A DNA stretch of 64,000 nucleotides from NCBI GenBank assembly GCA_036362985.1, contig JAYGXS010000005.1, positions 52,386,584 through 52,450,583 on the forward strand, written 5' to 3'. Both the position numbers and the translations under genes were made by a program. Numbering within the stretch: the first letter of the stretch is position 1; every line of letters starts with the position of its first letter. Shown here piece after piece: positions 59,701-62,660 of the stretch. Source of the DNA: Ligula intestinalis (Eukaryota > Platyhelminthes > Cestoda > Diphyllobothriidea > Diphyllobothriidae). A model generated the notes under the pieces. It worked only from the letters and a program-made list of their open reading frames with translations, was not told where the DNA came from and did not search any database.

Positions 59701-61252
59701 TTGAGGGCAGTCCCACTGTGACGTGGTACCTATGCTGGTTTGCCGTTCCTACATCACGGGAAAAAATGCAAGTTTCATCTTCCACGTATCAGTATATTTG
59801 AGGGAGATGTAGGTGAGTTACCTTTGAGTTACCTATTTTCACATGTGTGTTTTCGTGTCAGAAAAATAGTATCGCAGTTTGATGTCGAGGCCAATGAAAT
59901 GGAACATAGTTGAAAAAAAAGAACATTGAAACAAAACTGCTTGGGATTTTGCGTGTTCGCCTGTAGCCTGATTGGCGCATTGGGACAACGGCGACCAGTG
60001 TCGCGCGCAAGCAAGCGCGTGCACCTGTGTTCTCTCTAGAGTTTAAGGTCATCTCGCGTGGACAGTCATCGCCTGTATGCGGTCAGAGCTAACAAACAAA
60101 GACACTTGGCTAGGCTCGGTGCCTCAGAAGAGCCTCCAAACGTTGCTAGCATTTGATCCGACTAATATCCAAACAGTACTAACATAGTTTAACGTTTACC
60201 CCTTTTGTATGAATAAAGGAAAAGACAGGCGAGCATCGGAGCCATTTTTTAAAGTTTTTTTGGGGTTTCAAATTGTTAAAGGACTGCATCGTTTGAACTA
60301 GCTGCAACAAAAACCTACGCGACAGTTATATAGAGTTTGAACCAGTCAACTATCGGTGAGGCAAGTCTGGATTTGACCGCGCAGGACGCCTACAGCAAAT
60401 TGCTATATCGATAAGGAAGAAGACTTATCGAGCACCGGATCAATTGATTTATTGTCCTATGCTTTCTAACTCTTACAGGAGTCTTGTCCAACTCTCCAAG
60501 GATGGACTGCTGTAGGAGTTCGAAAGCTTTGGACAATAAATCAATTGATTCGGTGCTTGACGTAGCTTCTTCCTTATCCATGCGGATACCTGGAACACAA
60601 TTTTTTTCATTCATGCGGGAATCGATACATTGATTGATTGATTCTCCAAGCTTAAAGCTATTCGCGGCAAGTCTTGCTTCTGGGCTGGAAGATTTTCTTG
60701 GTGGCTTCGAAGTTGAACTCATGGCCCGTTTCGTAGATGTGTGCAGCAACTTGCGATAATTAGTCACCCCGTCGCATAGCTAGCTTATGCGCGCCTACTT
60801 TGTTGCTTCTGCTATCTCTGATGATGAAATTCTGTGCGAGTTTGAGAAGGAGGCGGAGGAGGAGCATTCACCGGAGAGGTTTATCATAAGCCTAACGCTT
60901 CAGGTATTCATCTCGTCTACCCACCTTCAGCCAGTCTTACCCAGGCCCAAGTGGTGTCCCATCCGAGCCTCGAAATCGCGACCTTTTTGGTCCCAGTTAA
61001 ACGCCCTAACCATTGACCCATGAACTCGGTGTCTCACAGTTGACTTGTTTTGACTTTTAGGACTTCTCCATTAAGGCCATCTTCCGGTCTACCAGTACTA
61101 CTGACACACTTTCCTCTCGCGCCGGTGTCTTGTCCGGGTCAGCCGCAACTCAAAAGATGCAGGATCTGGCCTACCAACGCTCCTATCTGTTGCCGCTTGT
61201 GAAGAAACTGGTTGAATACTTGAGTTTCTTCGTTTGGAAGGATCTGCATTAG
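14803..61252 (+). CDS. SZT2: SZT2-like KICSTOR subunit, whole gene (12 coding exons)
   Basis: This encodes a homologue of SZT2, the largest subunit of KICSTOR. In other animals KICSTOR tethers GATOR1 to lysosomes so that mTORC1 is inhibited when amino acids are scarce. Recognition rests on collinear motifs matching vertebrate SZT2 as I know it: RVEWFIGNL at the N-terminus; IDLSPS (106-111); YWKSLLSLD, RWMHT and LEHDSPLP (647-680) followed by WSSFVLLE; EVWIEPKHGR (about 1046); FRWLLKDEV (about 1827); GYDGDSSATESE (about 2079); and QKMGLFHNL in exon 3. Joining the 12 exons gives 14007 nt, divisible by three, or 4668 residues, longer than the roughly 3400 residues of human SZT2. The excess lies in acidic, Ser-rich, Gly-rich and poly-Q segments. 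Phases agree at all 11 junctions and every intron is GT-AG; only the exon 7 donor is uncertain. The start at 14803 aligns with the vertebrate N-terminus, with an in-frame stop 18 nt upstream. No KICSTOR partner gene is visible nearby. Confidence 0.92.
25180..27060. repeat. Intron 1: nested dispersed repeats
   Basis: This holds a hairpin repeat at 25264-25371. It also holds a direct pair: 25380-25620 resembles 26740-27060, sharing GGTATGCTGCTGTGAATG, GCAAGCCAGGGGGCCCA and a TAGGACCATAGGTG segment. A segment at about 25861-26102 recurs at 59948-60180. The open frames here are repeat-derived and have no recognisable domain. Confidence 0.6.
27100..27690 (-). mobile_element. CR1-like LINE 3' fragment in intron 1
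   Basis: The minus frame 27683-27228 encodes RRATKLVGGQRYLPYETR, LFPLDYRQLRGSLIQAFRM, TSLRGHPLKL and KLFFSKRVIQAWNFLPADIV, the C-terminal third of a CR1-like ORF2. It is 5'-truncated and lies antisense to the host gene. Confidence 0.8.
28117..28232 (+). repeat. (CTA)n microsatellite, intron 1
   Basis: A run of CTA/CTACTA triplets with a few CCA and ATT interruptions. The poly-Leu and poly-Ser frames on both strands are artefacts of this repeat. Confidence 0.95.
28417..28622 (+). mobile_element. Possible solo LTR, intron 1
   Basis: The segment starts TGTTCTAGAAC and ends ACATATCAACA. It contains a TATA-like TTATAATAGG and, about 50 nt later, GTGAATAAAG, spaced as in a retroviral-type LTR. 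No second copy or internal gag-pol is visible, so this is tentative. Confidence 0.25.
29221..29237 (+). repeat. 17-nt G tract near exon 2 acceptor
   Basis: An uninterrupted run of 17 G residues lies about 125 nt upstream of the exon 2 acceptor. It could form a quadruplex in DNA or pre-mRNA. Its length is prone to sequencing error. Confidence 0.85.
29364..29761 (+). CDS. SZT2: SZT2 coding exon 2 (residues 3103-3235)
   Basis: The acceptor TCCCCACAG precedes 29364; the first two bases complete a glycine codon with exon 1. The exon encodes a Pro/Thr/Ala-rich low-complexity stretch, then the ordered block CIPRQAVCLIQIKGRVLTVY and LVDWYNQRFQ. The latter resembles the SZT2 segment in which a histidine/tryptophan-rich helix leads into a WYN motif. 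The donor CAG|GTACCT at 29762 leaves phase 0. The flanking introns are 5254 and 5787 bp. Confidence 0.88.
30343..30760 (+). repeat. Direct repeat, copy 1 (intron 2)
   Basis: About 400 bp, highly similar to 31926-32313. Shared words include GTGGGATAGTGATA, AAAGCCCGAAGTTTCTG, GAGCTCATTTTGAGCTCGAT, AACGCCGTCGGCCTA and CCACTACCAAGGAAACT. It encodes nothing recognisable. It flanks a telomere-like array together with copy 2. Confidence 0.85.
31640..31760 (+). repeat. Short inverted piece of the repeat plus GATTCGAGCTCG array
   Basis: GGAGTTTCCTTGGTAGTGG near 31646 is the reverse complement of a word at about 30741-30760 and 32290-32310. It is followed by three to five tandem 12-14 nt units of the type GATTCGAGCTC / GATTTGAGGTC. 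Confidence 0.7.
31761..31921 (+). repeat. Interstitial telomere-like (TTAGGG)n array, intron 2
   Basis: About 160 bp of degenerate TTAGGG units (GGTTAGGGTTAGGG, TTAGGGTAAGGGTTA and similar), the telomere repeat of flatworms and most animals. It lies between the two 400-bp direct repeats. Confidence 0.9.
31926..32313 (+). repeat. Direct repeat, copy 2 (intron 2)
   Basis: The second copy of the 30343-30760 unit, with scattered substitutions and small indels. It begins immediately after the telomere-like array. Confidence 0.85.
32686..32945 (+). repeat. Dispersed hairpin repeat (intron 2 copy)
   Basis: The head CAGTATATTGAGGG...CCTTTGAGTGCCC recurs near 59790. The tail at 32830-32892 has GACAGTGAAAAAACTCCT and AGGAGAAAAACTGTCGC, which pair as an imperfect stem and are followed by a G-rich tail. 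Tail relatives lie at 25264, 37533 and 58391. The family may be a short nonautonomous transposon. Confidence 0.6.
33240..34514 (-). mobile_element. CR1-like LINE family 3, 5'-truncated RT copy, intron 2
   Basis: Reading from high to low coordinates, the minus strand encodes QHGFRRGRSCVTNLLYC (34547-34296 region), then frame 34377-33922 with DFKNAFDSV, GLPQGSVLGPILF and catalytic FADDIKLW. Frame 33906-33268 follows with NAQKDLGVWI, RATKLVMGQGSQPYETR and the C-terminal VVGAWNALPQDVVMSESLE signature. One in-frame stop and a frameshift break the ORF. The 5' truncation point abuts a tandem duplication of TTGTGTTGGCGACAAT at 34512-34552. It lies antisense to SZT2. Confidence 0.87.
34925..35110 (+). 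repeat. tRNA-derived SINE, intron 2 copy 1
   Basis: A Pol III B-box-like GGGTTCGAATCTTGGGGG near 34995-35012 is followed by the tail GGCCAGAAATGGCCATTCC and CTCCCTTTGTTTTGTCGGA shared with other copies. The A-box region is degenerate. Confidence 0.65.
35190..35462 (+). repeat. tRNA-derived SINE, intron 2 copy 2, with tandemly duplicated tail
   Basis: CTAGCTTGGTAAGCTCAATG and CCCCGGTTCGAATCTCGGGG form tRNA-like A and B regions. The 3' tail (GGAAATGACCATTCC, CTCCCTTTGCTTTGTCGG, CATTCAATTTCGCATTGCAG) is present twice in tandem at about 35330-35393 and 35396-35460. The second unit ends only about 90 nt before the exon 3 acceptor. Confidence 0.75.
35549..35968 (+). CDS. SZT2: SZT2 coding exon 3 (residues 3236-3375)
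   Basis: The acceptor is CCCTCCCTCCAG. The exon begins LLECLSTQKMGLFHNLRG; QKMGLFHHL-like sequence is a hallmark of SZT2 C-terminal regions. Next comes an Ala/Thr/Gly-rich low-complexity insert encoded by GC-rich sequence, then MTDYQLQEALNSQQQW and RQACLSRIFQ. The donor CAG|GTGTGT at 35969 leaves phase 0. The open frame continues upstream and downstream of the exon, but those parts are intronic. Confidence 0.9.
36304..36480 (+). repeat. tRNA-derived SINE with inverted tail piece, intron 3
   Basis: The B-box-like CTCGGGTTCGAGTCTTGG lies near 36372. The tail CACCACCTGGATTTGGGTAG (36395-36423) has an inverted match at 36304-36332 (27 of 29 positions), so the SINE head sits in a hairpin loop. 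The family tail CAACCAGAAACGGCCATCC follows. Confidence 0.65.
36706..36966 (+). CDS. SZT2: SZT2 coding exon 4 (residues 3376-3462)
   Basis: The acceptor TTTTGTCTTATCCAG is followed by DCAHVPALQPLN, then VHNHTLQALETVERDRQR, a likely helix, and PLELWFGGGSS with a Ser-rich tail ending LFPCCPSKFK. The donor AAG|GTACGA at 36967 leaves phase 0. The length of 261 nt is divisible by three. Confidence 0.88.
37121..37213. repeat. Long near-perfect hairpin, intron 4
   Basis: Two 39-nt arms (37124-37162 and 37175-37213, approximate) are reverse complements at 36 of 39 positions, separated by about 12 nt (GACAGGCAGGAG). The arms contain CCTCGGCCTCCCT and AGGGAGGCCGAGG. The stem is far longer than chance would produce and would fold in the SZT2 pre-mRNA. 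Confidence 0.9.
37302..37338 (+). ncRNA. Hammerhead-ribozyme-like motif, intron 4
   Basis: CTGAAGA (fits CUGANGA) is followed by a hairpin GGGTAG...CTACCC with a 9-nt loop, then GAAAC and GTC. The order matches the hammerhead core, with one unpaired base before stem II. Stem III would be minimal, as I recall for hammerheads in Penelope-like elements. An AATAAA-containing tail follows. Activity is unknown. Confidence 0.45.
37533..37634 (+). repeat. Dispersed hairpin repeat (intron 4 copy)
   Basis: GACAGTGAAAAAACTTCTTAGG and AAGGAGAAAAACTGTCGCCC flank about 55 nt and are followed by a G-rich tail, as at 32830. Confidence 0.6.
38137..39293 (-). mobile_element. CR1-like LINE family 3 fragment, intron 4
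   Basis: Frame 38727-38137 encodes AQKDLGVWISTSLKPSLH, LNLFPLSYRQLRGNLMQTF and RVIEAWNTLPEDIVMSSSV. Upstream minus-strand sequence to 39293 gives broken RT segments (RRGRSCVTNLLHCLERW, GDQQSANVAV-type sequence, PQGSILGPILF-like). It is frameshifted and 5'-truncated, and related to the copy at 33240-34514. Confidence 0.8.
39301..39845 (-). mobile_element. RTE-like LINE 3' fragment, intron 4
   Basis: Frame 39801-39415 encodes VRSVLLYGCKCWAMRMEDE, FDHYCLRSIFRVN, ERRLRWFGHVLCR and GQLKTWLDSVGQDMEVV, the C-terminal region of RTE-type LINEs common in flatworms. The tail continues to about 39301 with AC(A)AGCAAGCAAGATC-like repeats. It directly abuts the 5' end of the neighbouring CR1-like fragment. 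Confidence 0.85.
39960..40172 (+). repeat. (ACT)n microsatellite, intron 4
   Basis: About 210 bp of ACT/TAC triplets with CTCT and CCG interruptions, 180 nt upstream of exon 5. The Thr- and Tyr-rich frames are artefacts. Confidence 0.95.
40354..40721 (+). CDS. SZT2: SZT2 coding exon 5 (residues 3463-3584)
   Basis: The acceptor CTGATTTTCTAG precedes EKECAADGSDLFLAVKRIS. A predicted helix LAPTALAEALRVQAQQQAAE runs into a short poly-Q (QQQQQQ), then acidic and Thr/Ser-rich sequence ending PLPGRRR. The donor GTAAGT at 40722 leaves two bases of a lysine codon, matching the single base needed at the next exon. Confidence 0.88.
41580..41900 (+). repeat. (ACT)n microsatellite with assembly gap, intron 5
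   Basis: A near-pure (ACT)n run at 41641-41774 is interrupted by 10 N characters at 41718-41727. True length is unknown. The flanks are imperfect ACT/ATT repeats. Confidence 0.95.
41900..42240 (+). repeat. Direct duplication, upstream copy (intron 5)
   Basis: It shares ATGCCGGCACCACTACCG-like, AGTGTCACAAAAGTCA and AGACCAGCAGAT/AAACT segments with 42820-43080. It ends in a pyrimidine-rich run and ACTACTACTACAG, which resembles a splice acceptor, mirroring the true acceptor at the end of the second copy. Confidence 0.75.
42249..42664. repeat. 415-bp palindromic element, intron 5
   Basis: The outer arms GCAGGACTG...ATACCGTCGACT and AGTCGACGGTAT...CAGTCCTGC are reverse complements. Inner arms around CCCAACTTACACGCG (about 42435) and CACGTGTAAGTTGGG (about 42515) continue the palindrome with small interruptions. 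There is no coding capacity, which suggests a foldback or MITE-type element. Confidence 0.8.
42820..43080 (+). repeat. Direct duplication, downstream copy (intron 5)
   Basis: This copy matches 41900-42150 and runs to within about 50 nt of the exon 6 acceptor. Confidence 0.75.
43127..43556 (+). CDS. SZT2: SZT2 coding exon 6 (residues 3585-3728)
   Basis: The acceptor CCCCCCACTCTACAAG supplies one base that completes lysine. The exon has a disordered Ser/Arg/Gly-rich first half (DQDSGYAPAVS, SAASGGGGSN) and an ordered helical second half (WLIEATNTLLFEYIQYIT, RPYVLLQRSIQMAGVHLIE). The donor GAG|GTATGA at 43557 leaves phase 0. The intronic sequence just upstream is a duplicated copy of sequence near 42000-42200. 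Confidence 0.88.
44310..44760 (-). mobile_element. Probable LINE C-terminal remnant, intron 6
   Basis: The minus strand contains a decayed VAARN AL...-type segment and KMDMH-like end, inverted relative to 58483-58680, with which it shares the GAACGCCCTT region, the AAA-ATGGACATGCAC word and an AT-rich 3' tail. Much of it is unreadable, so the family is uncertain. Confidence 0.5.
44761..45989. other. Remainder of intron 6, nothing recognised
   Basis: Short unrelated open frames only. The pyrimidine tract and CATCATCATCC repeats lead into the exon 7 acceptor. Confidence 0.5.
45990..46443 (+). CDS. SZT2: SZT2 coding exon 7 (residues 3729-3879)
   Basis: The acceptor CATCCTCCTTGTAG leads into VFVRDHLFCVRLRAVELWRF, then an Ala/Gly/Ser-rich insert, then KMLAETSKWEESSRLCDCT, HLHSFLYDFYLRHLDAYL. 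The HSF-YDFHLR-type block is typical of this protein's conserved C-terminal region. The frame stays open to a stop at 46487. Exon 8 requires phase 1; the best donor meeting this is GTCCGT after 46443. Nearby GT sites at about 46448-46458 would also give phase 1, so the 3' end is uncertain by a few codons. Confidence 0.8.
46575..46665 (-). repeat. tRNA-like sequence, intron 7, copy 1
   Basis: On the minus strand 46659-46582 has a D-arm GCTC...GAGC, a T-arm GCGGGTTCGACTCCCGC with a perfect 5-bp stem, and acceptor halves GCGTTTG/CAAAAGC pairing at 6 of 7 positions. The anticodon stem does not pair, so it is more likely tRNA-derived than a working tRNA. Confidence 0.55.
46726..46804 (+). repeat. 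tRNA-like sequence, intron 7, copy 2 (inverted)
   Basis: The inverted partner of 46582-46659: GTAACTCAGATGGTAGAGCG D-arm and GCGGGTTCGACTCCCAAC T-arm. The T stem has mismatches, so it is more decayed. The pair is about 65 nt apart and could form a hairpin. Confidence 0.55.
47885..47968 (-). repeat. PLE/retroposon tail, inverted copy (intron 7)
   Basis: Read on the minus strand: GCGAATAAACAAATTGTCCC, AGCGATCGGGTCGCC, TTCTACTTCTCAATT. It matches the tails after the hammerhead-like motifs at 48274, 57976 and 62298, in opposite orientation to the one at 48274. Confidence 0.65.
48274..48347 (+). ncRNA. Hammerhead-like motif with retroposon tail, intron 7
   Basis: CTGATGA, hairpin ATCC-CCGAC-GGAT, GAAACGTC (48300-48307), then AGGCGAATAACCATATTG and CAGCGATCGAGTCG. 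It is one of three near-identical units in the window. Confidence 0.5.
49016..49320 (+). CDS. SZT2: SZT2 coding exon 8 (residues 3880-3981)
   Basis: The acceptor CCACACACTCCAG is followed by two bases completing a codon, then HSDLVGQREPSSLLF, an insert rich in Ser/Thr, and the ordered block PNGFPVVQFLEQLELISR, TPPVFARGTFGRIRLAVA and EEVFDHLIDERRVYGLR. The donor AGG|GTCAGT at 49321 leaves phase 0. Confidence 0.88.
49321..49950. other. 5' part of intron 8, nothing recognised
   Basis: No domain or shared repeat identified. Confidence 0.4.
49960..51205 (+). repeat. Interleaved direct repeats, intron 8
   Basis: Two unit types alternate. One (about 49985-50200 and 50800-50985) carries CGAGCGCGAA, GCGTAATATTGTCC and CCGTCACCCA words. 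The other (about 50595-50740 and 51060-51205) carries TTGCTTCATAGAGGACAGTG, CCCATAAGGGCTTGG and CGAGTGG(T/C)GAACAC. No coding signal is visible. Confidence 0.75.
51254..52003 (+). CDS. SZT2: SZT2 coding exon 9 (residues 3982-4231)
   Basis: The acceptor TTGCCTTTCTCAG leads into AFELGVRKTGG. The middle is an extreme low-complexity insert: Glu/Asp runs (EEEEENEEEEEEADDDDDDD type) at about 51526-51620, and a run of about eight glutamines at 51853-51877 encoded by CAGCAG repeats. The end is ordered: SYMTLSIFILLTDKQKCYPR and LSSLPEGLPSK. The donor AAG|GTATGT at 52004 leaves phase 0. The repeats are likely to vary between individuals. Confidence 0.87.
52004..53240. other. 5' part of intron 9, nothing firm
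   Basis: AT-rich sequence without a recognisable gene. Around 52940-53010 there is GAAGATGCTGGGACCAA and TTTCGAAAGC, which faintly resembles a decayed hammerhead/PLE tail, but I do not call it. Confidence 0.4.
53400..53880 (-). mobile_element. Penelope-like element GIY-YIG endonuclease fragment, intron 9
   Basis: Frame 53634-53446 encodes AVVYTIPCQDCETRYAGETS KRLGMRLHEH, the GIY-YIG nuclease core (here VVY...RYAG) with the CxxC pair typical of Penelope endonucleases. Upstream minus-strand sequence adds VDYKTAENIRDWC and YKAKDPLL, the usual lead-in. Neither a reverse transcriptase nor a complete ORF is present. Confidence 0.75.
54500..54990 (-). mobile_element. Second Penelope-like endonuclease fragment, intron 9
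   Basis: Frame 54834-54517 encodes RHSILKPKDPLPRQETSGVV, then DRIWCSCRQNNYVGDTGRLL and RTRITEYTAAV, again a GIY-YIG domain (VVDRI...NNYVG). It is a different subfamily from the neighbour at 53400-53880, in the same orientation. Upstream minus sequence to about 54990 continues as broken PLE-like frame. Confidence 0.75.
56037..56190 (+). repeat. tRNA-derived SINE, intron 9
   Basis: TCGTGGCTCAATCG with CCCGAGTTCAAAACTGAG gives tRNA-like A and B regions. ACCAGAAAAGGCATTCCTAG resembles the SINE tail seen at 35030 and 36440. Confidence 0.55.
56526..57110 (+). CDS. SZT2: SZT2 coding exon 10 (residues 4232-4426)
   Basis: The acceptor CCCTTTTTTTACCAG precedes HTAPVHWPAIRPSFSF. The exon is almost free of low-complexity sequence and carries long ordered blocks: SIMNDLDAKFSTLMMPRIRH, LGLRWKISYLGVWPSHQINL, RIANAWRKAIPEIVNLAI and FLWYRLFDPKYFPLQCCF. 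It is the best conserved-looking part of the C-terminal third. The donor AAG|GTGAGT at 57111 is perfect and leaves phase 0. Confidence 0.88.
57170..57400 (-). mobile_element. LINE fragment (RTE/Jockey-like), intron 10
   Basis: Read on the minus strand: INDKVAQRISKVSHAFDRKQ, NRLELRLSAKPKMYKGIDLT. This matches the conserved stretch between the RT and C-terminal domain of flatworm LINEs, with a stop in place of the expected tryptophan. It lies antisense in the first 300 nt of intron 10. Confidence 0.6.
57754..57960 (-). mobile_element. Penelope-like reverse transcriptase C-terminal fragment, intron 10
   Basis: Frame 57960-57754 encodes LLDILDSVDPNIHFMMEADR, PAPFLSFIVR and EEKPTHSKYY. The order NSVDPNIxFTME, PFLDxLV and YRKPTHT is diagnostic of the thumb region of Penelope reverse transcriptases. 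It is truncated, and its 5' end (minus strand) lies 15 nt from the hammerhead-like motif at 57976. Confidence 0.72.
57976..58058 (+). ncRNA. Hammerhead-like motif with (TTC)n-ended tail, intron 10
   Basis: CTGATGA (57976-57982), hairpin ATCC-GCGAT-GGAT, GAAACGTC (58002-58009), then AGGCGAATAAACATATTGTC, CCAGCGATCGAGTC and a (TTC)n end. The unit is nearly identical to 62298-62385. Confidence 0.5.
58391..58475 (+). repeat. Dispersed hairpin repeat (intron 10 copy)
   Basis: AGCAGACAGTAGAACAACTCCT and TTTTTTAGGAGAAAAAATGT flank a GCTCAGAATT core, as in the 25264 copy. Confidence 0.55.
58476..58690 (+). mobile_element. LINE C-terminal fragment, intron 10
   Basis: In one plus-strand frame the sequence reads TVAARNALPEEVVLSTFVLS FRIKLDMH, the C-terminal signature of CR1-like LINE ORF2. 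An AT-rich 3' tail follows. It is inverted relative to the remnant at 44310-44760. The insertion lies directly next to the hairpin repeat. Confidence 0.65.
58850..59386 (+). CDS. SZT2: SZT2 coding exon 11 (residues 4427-4605)
   Basis: The acceptor GGTCTTTTTTTAG leads into DLIGSAPQQTDLLRMDQRLE and EEGCEHLTDMVASINAHW. Next comes a Gly/Ser-rich spacer, the hydrophobic block RMHLGLITPAMPEGLVLLQW, and a Ser/Pro-rich tail. The donor AGC|GTAAGT at 59387 leaves phase 0. Confidence 0.87.
59787..60180 (+). repeat. Dispersed repeats, intron 11
   Basis: 59787-59840 matches the head of the 32686 repeat. 59948-60180 is about 90% identical to 25861-26102, sharing GTTCGCCTGTAGCCTGATTG, AAGGTCATCTCGCGTGGACA and AGCTAACAAACAAAGACACT. 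Confidence 0.75.
60409..60579. repeat. Long imperfect hairpin, intron 11
   Basis: Two arms of about 65-70 nt (60409-60478 and 60512-60579) are reverse complements with scattered mismatches, sharing ATCAATTGATTTATTGTCC and GGACAATAAATCAATTGAT. The loop is about 30 nt. The minus-strand frame 60767-60390 crosses the hairpin and has no recognised domain. Confidence 0.75.
60818..60853 (+). ncRNA. Decayed hammerhead-like motif, intron 11
   Basis: CTGATGA is followed by a possible stem AAATTC-TGTGC-GAGTTT and then GAGAAGGAGG where GAAACGTCAGG would be expected. The core is mutated, so it would not cleave. Confidence 0.3.
60885..61040 (-). repeat. tRNA-derived SINE with hammerhead-like tail, antisense, intron 11
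   Basis: On the minus strand: GGGTCAATGGTTAGGGCGTT (A-box-like), GATTTCGAGGCTCGG (B-box-like), CACCACTTGGGCCTGGGTAA and GACTGGCTGAAGG as in the 36304 SINE. The end, GGTGGGTAGACGAGATG... GATAAACCTCTCCGGTGAA, is homologous to the 37302 motif and its tail. It ends 20 nt before the last exon's acceptor. Confidence 0.6.
61061..61252 (+). CDS. SZT2: SZT2 terminal coding exon 12 (residues 4606-4668, stop)
   Basis: The acceptor TGTTTTGACTTTTAG is followed by DFSIKAIFRSTSTTDTLSSR and the C-terminal helix YLLPLVKKLVEYLSFFVW KDLH, ending at TAG 61250-61252. A hydrophobic C-terminal helix ending in W fits the end of SZT2 proteins. Phase matches exon 11, and no donor is needed after it. Confidence 0.85.
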   Translation, partial: DFSIKAIFRSTSTTDTLSSRAGVLSGSAATQKMQDLAYQRSYLLPLVKKLVEYLSFFVWKDLH

Positions 61253-61362
61253 CGGGTTCTTGCAGAACAAGTCTTTCTTACCAAAAAATATTTATTATTT
61301 TTTTTATTCATTCCTCCTGCCCGCACCCCGTCCACTCGCCCCCACAATCAAATTTTTCTAAG

Positions 61363-61368
61363 AATAAA
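61363..61368 (+). terminator. Candidate poly(A) signal AATAAA of SZT2
   Basis: AATAAA lies 111 nt after the stop codon in an AT-rich stretch, the expected place for cleavage and polyadenylation. An AT-rich ATTTATTATTTTTTTTATTC run just upstream supports a 3' UTR. Confidence 0.55.
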
Positions 61369-61399
61369 TCTCGCATTTTCGTTGCTTTTTCGTCATCAC

Positions 61400-62170
61400 G
61401 TGTTCGTTGATTTTGCCTTTACCTAGCTATTTCTTGGGCATGATTCATACTGTAGATTCTATATCCAATGAAATGTAAACCGAAATTCAGAAATATGTTT
61501 TCGATTTGAGCAAATTGTTTAGATGGGGTTGTTATATTGGTTATCTTACGGCTCAGTCTCCCGGATATTTTAGTCACATCAGGTTCCGGCGTCTCAACGA
61601 GCACCTTCCTGGCCGCCAGAAAAAGTATACTCTGGCAAAAATGGCTTCTTAAGTTGTATGCAATTTTTGCCCTATTTGCTTCACGTATACGTTGTAGAAA
61701 AATGCACAAACGTACACAAATGTACTCATCTGGTAGCTAATTACGCTTTATTCAGATTTTATACTTAAGGAAACATATTTTTCGGTTTTAACACCGTTTC
61801 TGTTTGAAAGGACCCCTGAAAGCCGACAAAACCGTAGCAACTTTATGCGGTTCGCAGTTCTTCACGGCTTGTCTTCCCAGTGGTTGCTCAATCTGACATT
61901 GAAGGTCCTATGTGATAATCGGAGGGCGATTATGTAGGCTGGTTTTCACCGTTGCTGTCAATGGTTTGGTACGTGTTGATTGAGGGATCCTACATGGTGC
62001 TGATTGGTCAGCTGAGGATACTGACCTAGTTCACGGTGGAACTCTGTCTGAAACATTTCTTTACCCACTGTATCAGTTTTGATTCTGTGGAGGTATGCGT
62101 GCGCTAAGGAAGTTCTTCAACCTCTACTTAATCCGGAGATGTCACACTTCGTACCAATCCAAGCAGTTCT
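61400..62170. other. Downstream of SZT2, nothing recognised
   Basis: No domain in any frame. A minus frame at 61709-61419 has no family signature. It shares weak similarity with sequence just upstream of exon 5 (40235-40330), which I cannot interpret. Confidence 0.4.
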
Positions 62171-62174
62171 TTGA

Positions 62175-62385
62175 AATAGTTTATTGGCTGTGCCAATACA
62201 AGCGAACATGCTTGTCCTAGGAAGCAATTGAGAAGAAGAAGAAGACTCGATCGCTGCAAACGTCTGTGCATACTTAACCTTTCTGCTACTCATGTCTCTG
62301 ATGACGAATCCGCGACGGATATCGAAACGTCAGGCGAATAAACATATTGTCCCAGCGATCGAGTCTTCTTCTTCTTCTTCTCAGT
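62175..62385. repeat. Inverted pair of retroposon tails with hammerhead-like motif
   Basis: 62210-62262 carries the tail in minus orientation (AATTGAGAAGAAGAAGAAGA, CTCGATCGCTG). 62298-62385 carries the full plus-strand unit: CTGATGA, hairpin ATCC-GCGAC-GGAT, GAAACGTC (62324-62331), GGCGAATAAACATATTGTCC and CGAGTC(TTC)n. About 35 nt separates the two. Confidence 0.65.
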
Positions 62386-62660
62386 TTATTGACTATCAAA
62401 AACATAATTGATGACTGGTAACAACCGGTGAGGGATGCTTCGATAAGTTGCCACTGAAAGGGAAAGTGGCTGGTTCATTTGGGTTCAAGTAGAAGACAGT
62501 TGCAGTCCGGATTAACCTTTAAATGGAGAAATGAACAATCTGATGATCGGACAAAAAAGGCAAACCTTATGGGCTGTATACGAAAGGATGAGTGCGTTAA
62601 ATATTCAGCCGGTGTGATCTCGTATCCAAGGCAGATGCCGCGTTAATACTGTTATTCAGG

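Noticed and set aside
61419..61709. Small antisense gene after SZT2
   Set aside because: The 96-codon frame has no recognisable family, no splice or start context, and only weak similarity to intronic sequence near 40250.
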